Below, piece after piece: positions 63,501-64,000 of a stretch of 64,000 nucleotides of DNA. Each line of letters opens with the position of its first letter. The stretch's first letter is position 1. The notes under the pieces are model-generated. The model was not told where the DNA came from, searched no databases, and was given only the letters and a program-made list of their open reading frames with translations. The position numbers and the translations under genes were made by a program. Source of the stretch: Haemonchus contortus (lineage: Eukaryota; Nematoda; Chromadorea; Rhabditida; Trichostrongylidae); NCBI GenBank assembly GCA_000469685.2, contig LS997563.1, positions 46,827,250-46,891,249 of the forward strand, read 5' to 3'.

Positions 63501-64000
63501 CAAAGAGCTGACGACATCAAGCCAAATCTGTCCAGAAATGCCTTTCGCTGTCGTTATGGATCATGACAATTTAATTTTTTACATGGGTTAATTTGCGGCC
63601 GTTAAAACTCGTATTAGCATACACATGGGAAAATCTTTGAGCCTTTATAACGTCCTATCGACGTTAAAACTTTTGGACATAAAATCTTCATAATTCCAGC
63701 TTCCAATGCTCAAATCTGCTCGCAAGGGTTTAGTTCCTACAAGATACCTGAAACGAGGTGGTGTGGTAGCACTGCGCATAGAATTCCGAATCGATGTCCG
63801 ATTGAGCAACCAAGCTTTGCGCCCCTCTGAGGTCGGCTGATTGTGTGCTACCAGGAAAGGTGTGAGATTCTATGATATGAAAGGTCCCCAGTTGATTTTT
63901 TGTTTGAGATGCCCATGTAAAATATAAATGCCAGTGGAAAGGTGGCAACTACTACCTTCCTATGAATTCATTCATGAAGGAGCTCCTTTTTTTTCAAATG

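Noticed and set aside
57000..64000. Search for the missing N-terminal transporter exons
   Set aside because: No minus-strand segment with the Gly-rich first AAAP helix and a fitting phase-0 donor was recognised; probably outside the window.

Overview
The window looks like nuclear DNA of a strongylid (hookworm-like, clade V) nematode. Genes are cut into many small exons with TTTCAG-type acceptors, a probable spliced-leader acceptor lies 14 bases before a start codon, and the introns are full of RTE, CR1/jockey-like, Penelope-like, Tc1/mariner and foldback elements. The species is inferred from these traits only. No rRNA, tRNA, CRISPR or prokaryote-type operon was seen.

Two host genes are supported, both on the minus strand. 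(1) A gene of about 31 kb (36,452 down to 5,241) encodes a DIDO1/PHF3-type chromatin and RNA polymerase II regulator of roughly 1,940 residues in about 44 exons. In order it has a basic/Ser-rich N-terminus, an atypical PHD finger, a Cys motif, a TFIIS central domain, a His/Cys motif, a SPOC domain, a proline-rich region, a short coiled coil and an RG/Pro-rich C-terminus. Intron phases agree at nearly every junction, including the 6.7-kb introns that carry transposons and could make it look like two or three genes. (2) The 3' part of an amino-acid/auxin permease (AAAP) transporter runs from 56,988 down to 43,884 in 11 exons; its first exons are not recognised and probably lie beyond the window.

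Layout: 1-5.2 kb intergenic, with a ~120-bp tandem repeat. 5.2-10.7 kb, tail exons of gene 1. 10.7-17.4 kb, repeat-rich intron. 17.4-19.1 kb, SPOC exons. 19.1-25.7 kb, intron with a LINE invaded by a 491-bp palindromic element and a Tc1-like element. 25.7-27.6 kb, TFIIS-domain exons. 27.6-31.6 kb, intron with tandem repeats and a TTAA-flanked element. 31.6-36.5 kb, PHD and N-terminal exons. 36.5-43.9 kb, intergenic repeats, including a 1.5-kb foldback element with a perfect 9-bp target duplication. 43.9-57 kb, the transporter, with its last intron holding a second TTAA element and its 7.9-kb intron holding RTE, Penelope-like, mariner and foldback DNA. 57-64 kb, an RTE LINE, other repeats and a mariner relic.

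The two genes have no evident functional link (nuclear transcription regulation versus membrane transport). They share an orientation and have been invaded by the same transposon families. All splice sites and domain calls come from reading the sequence by eye; no database search or RNA evidence was used.
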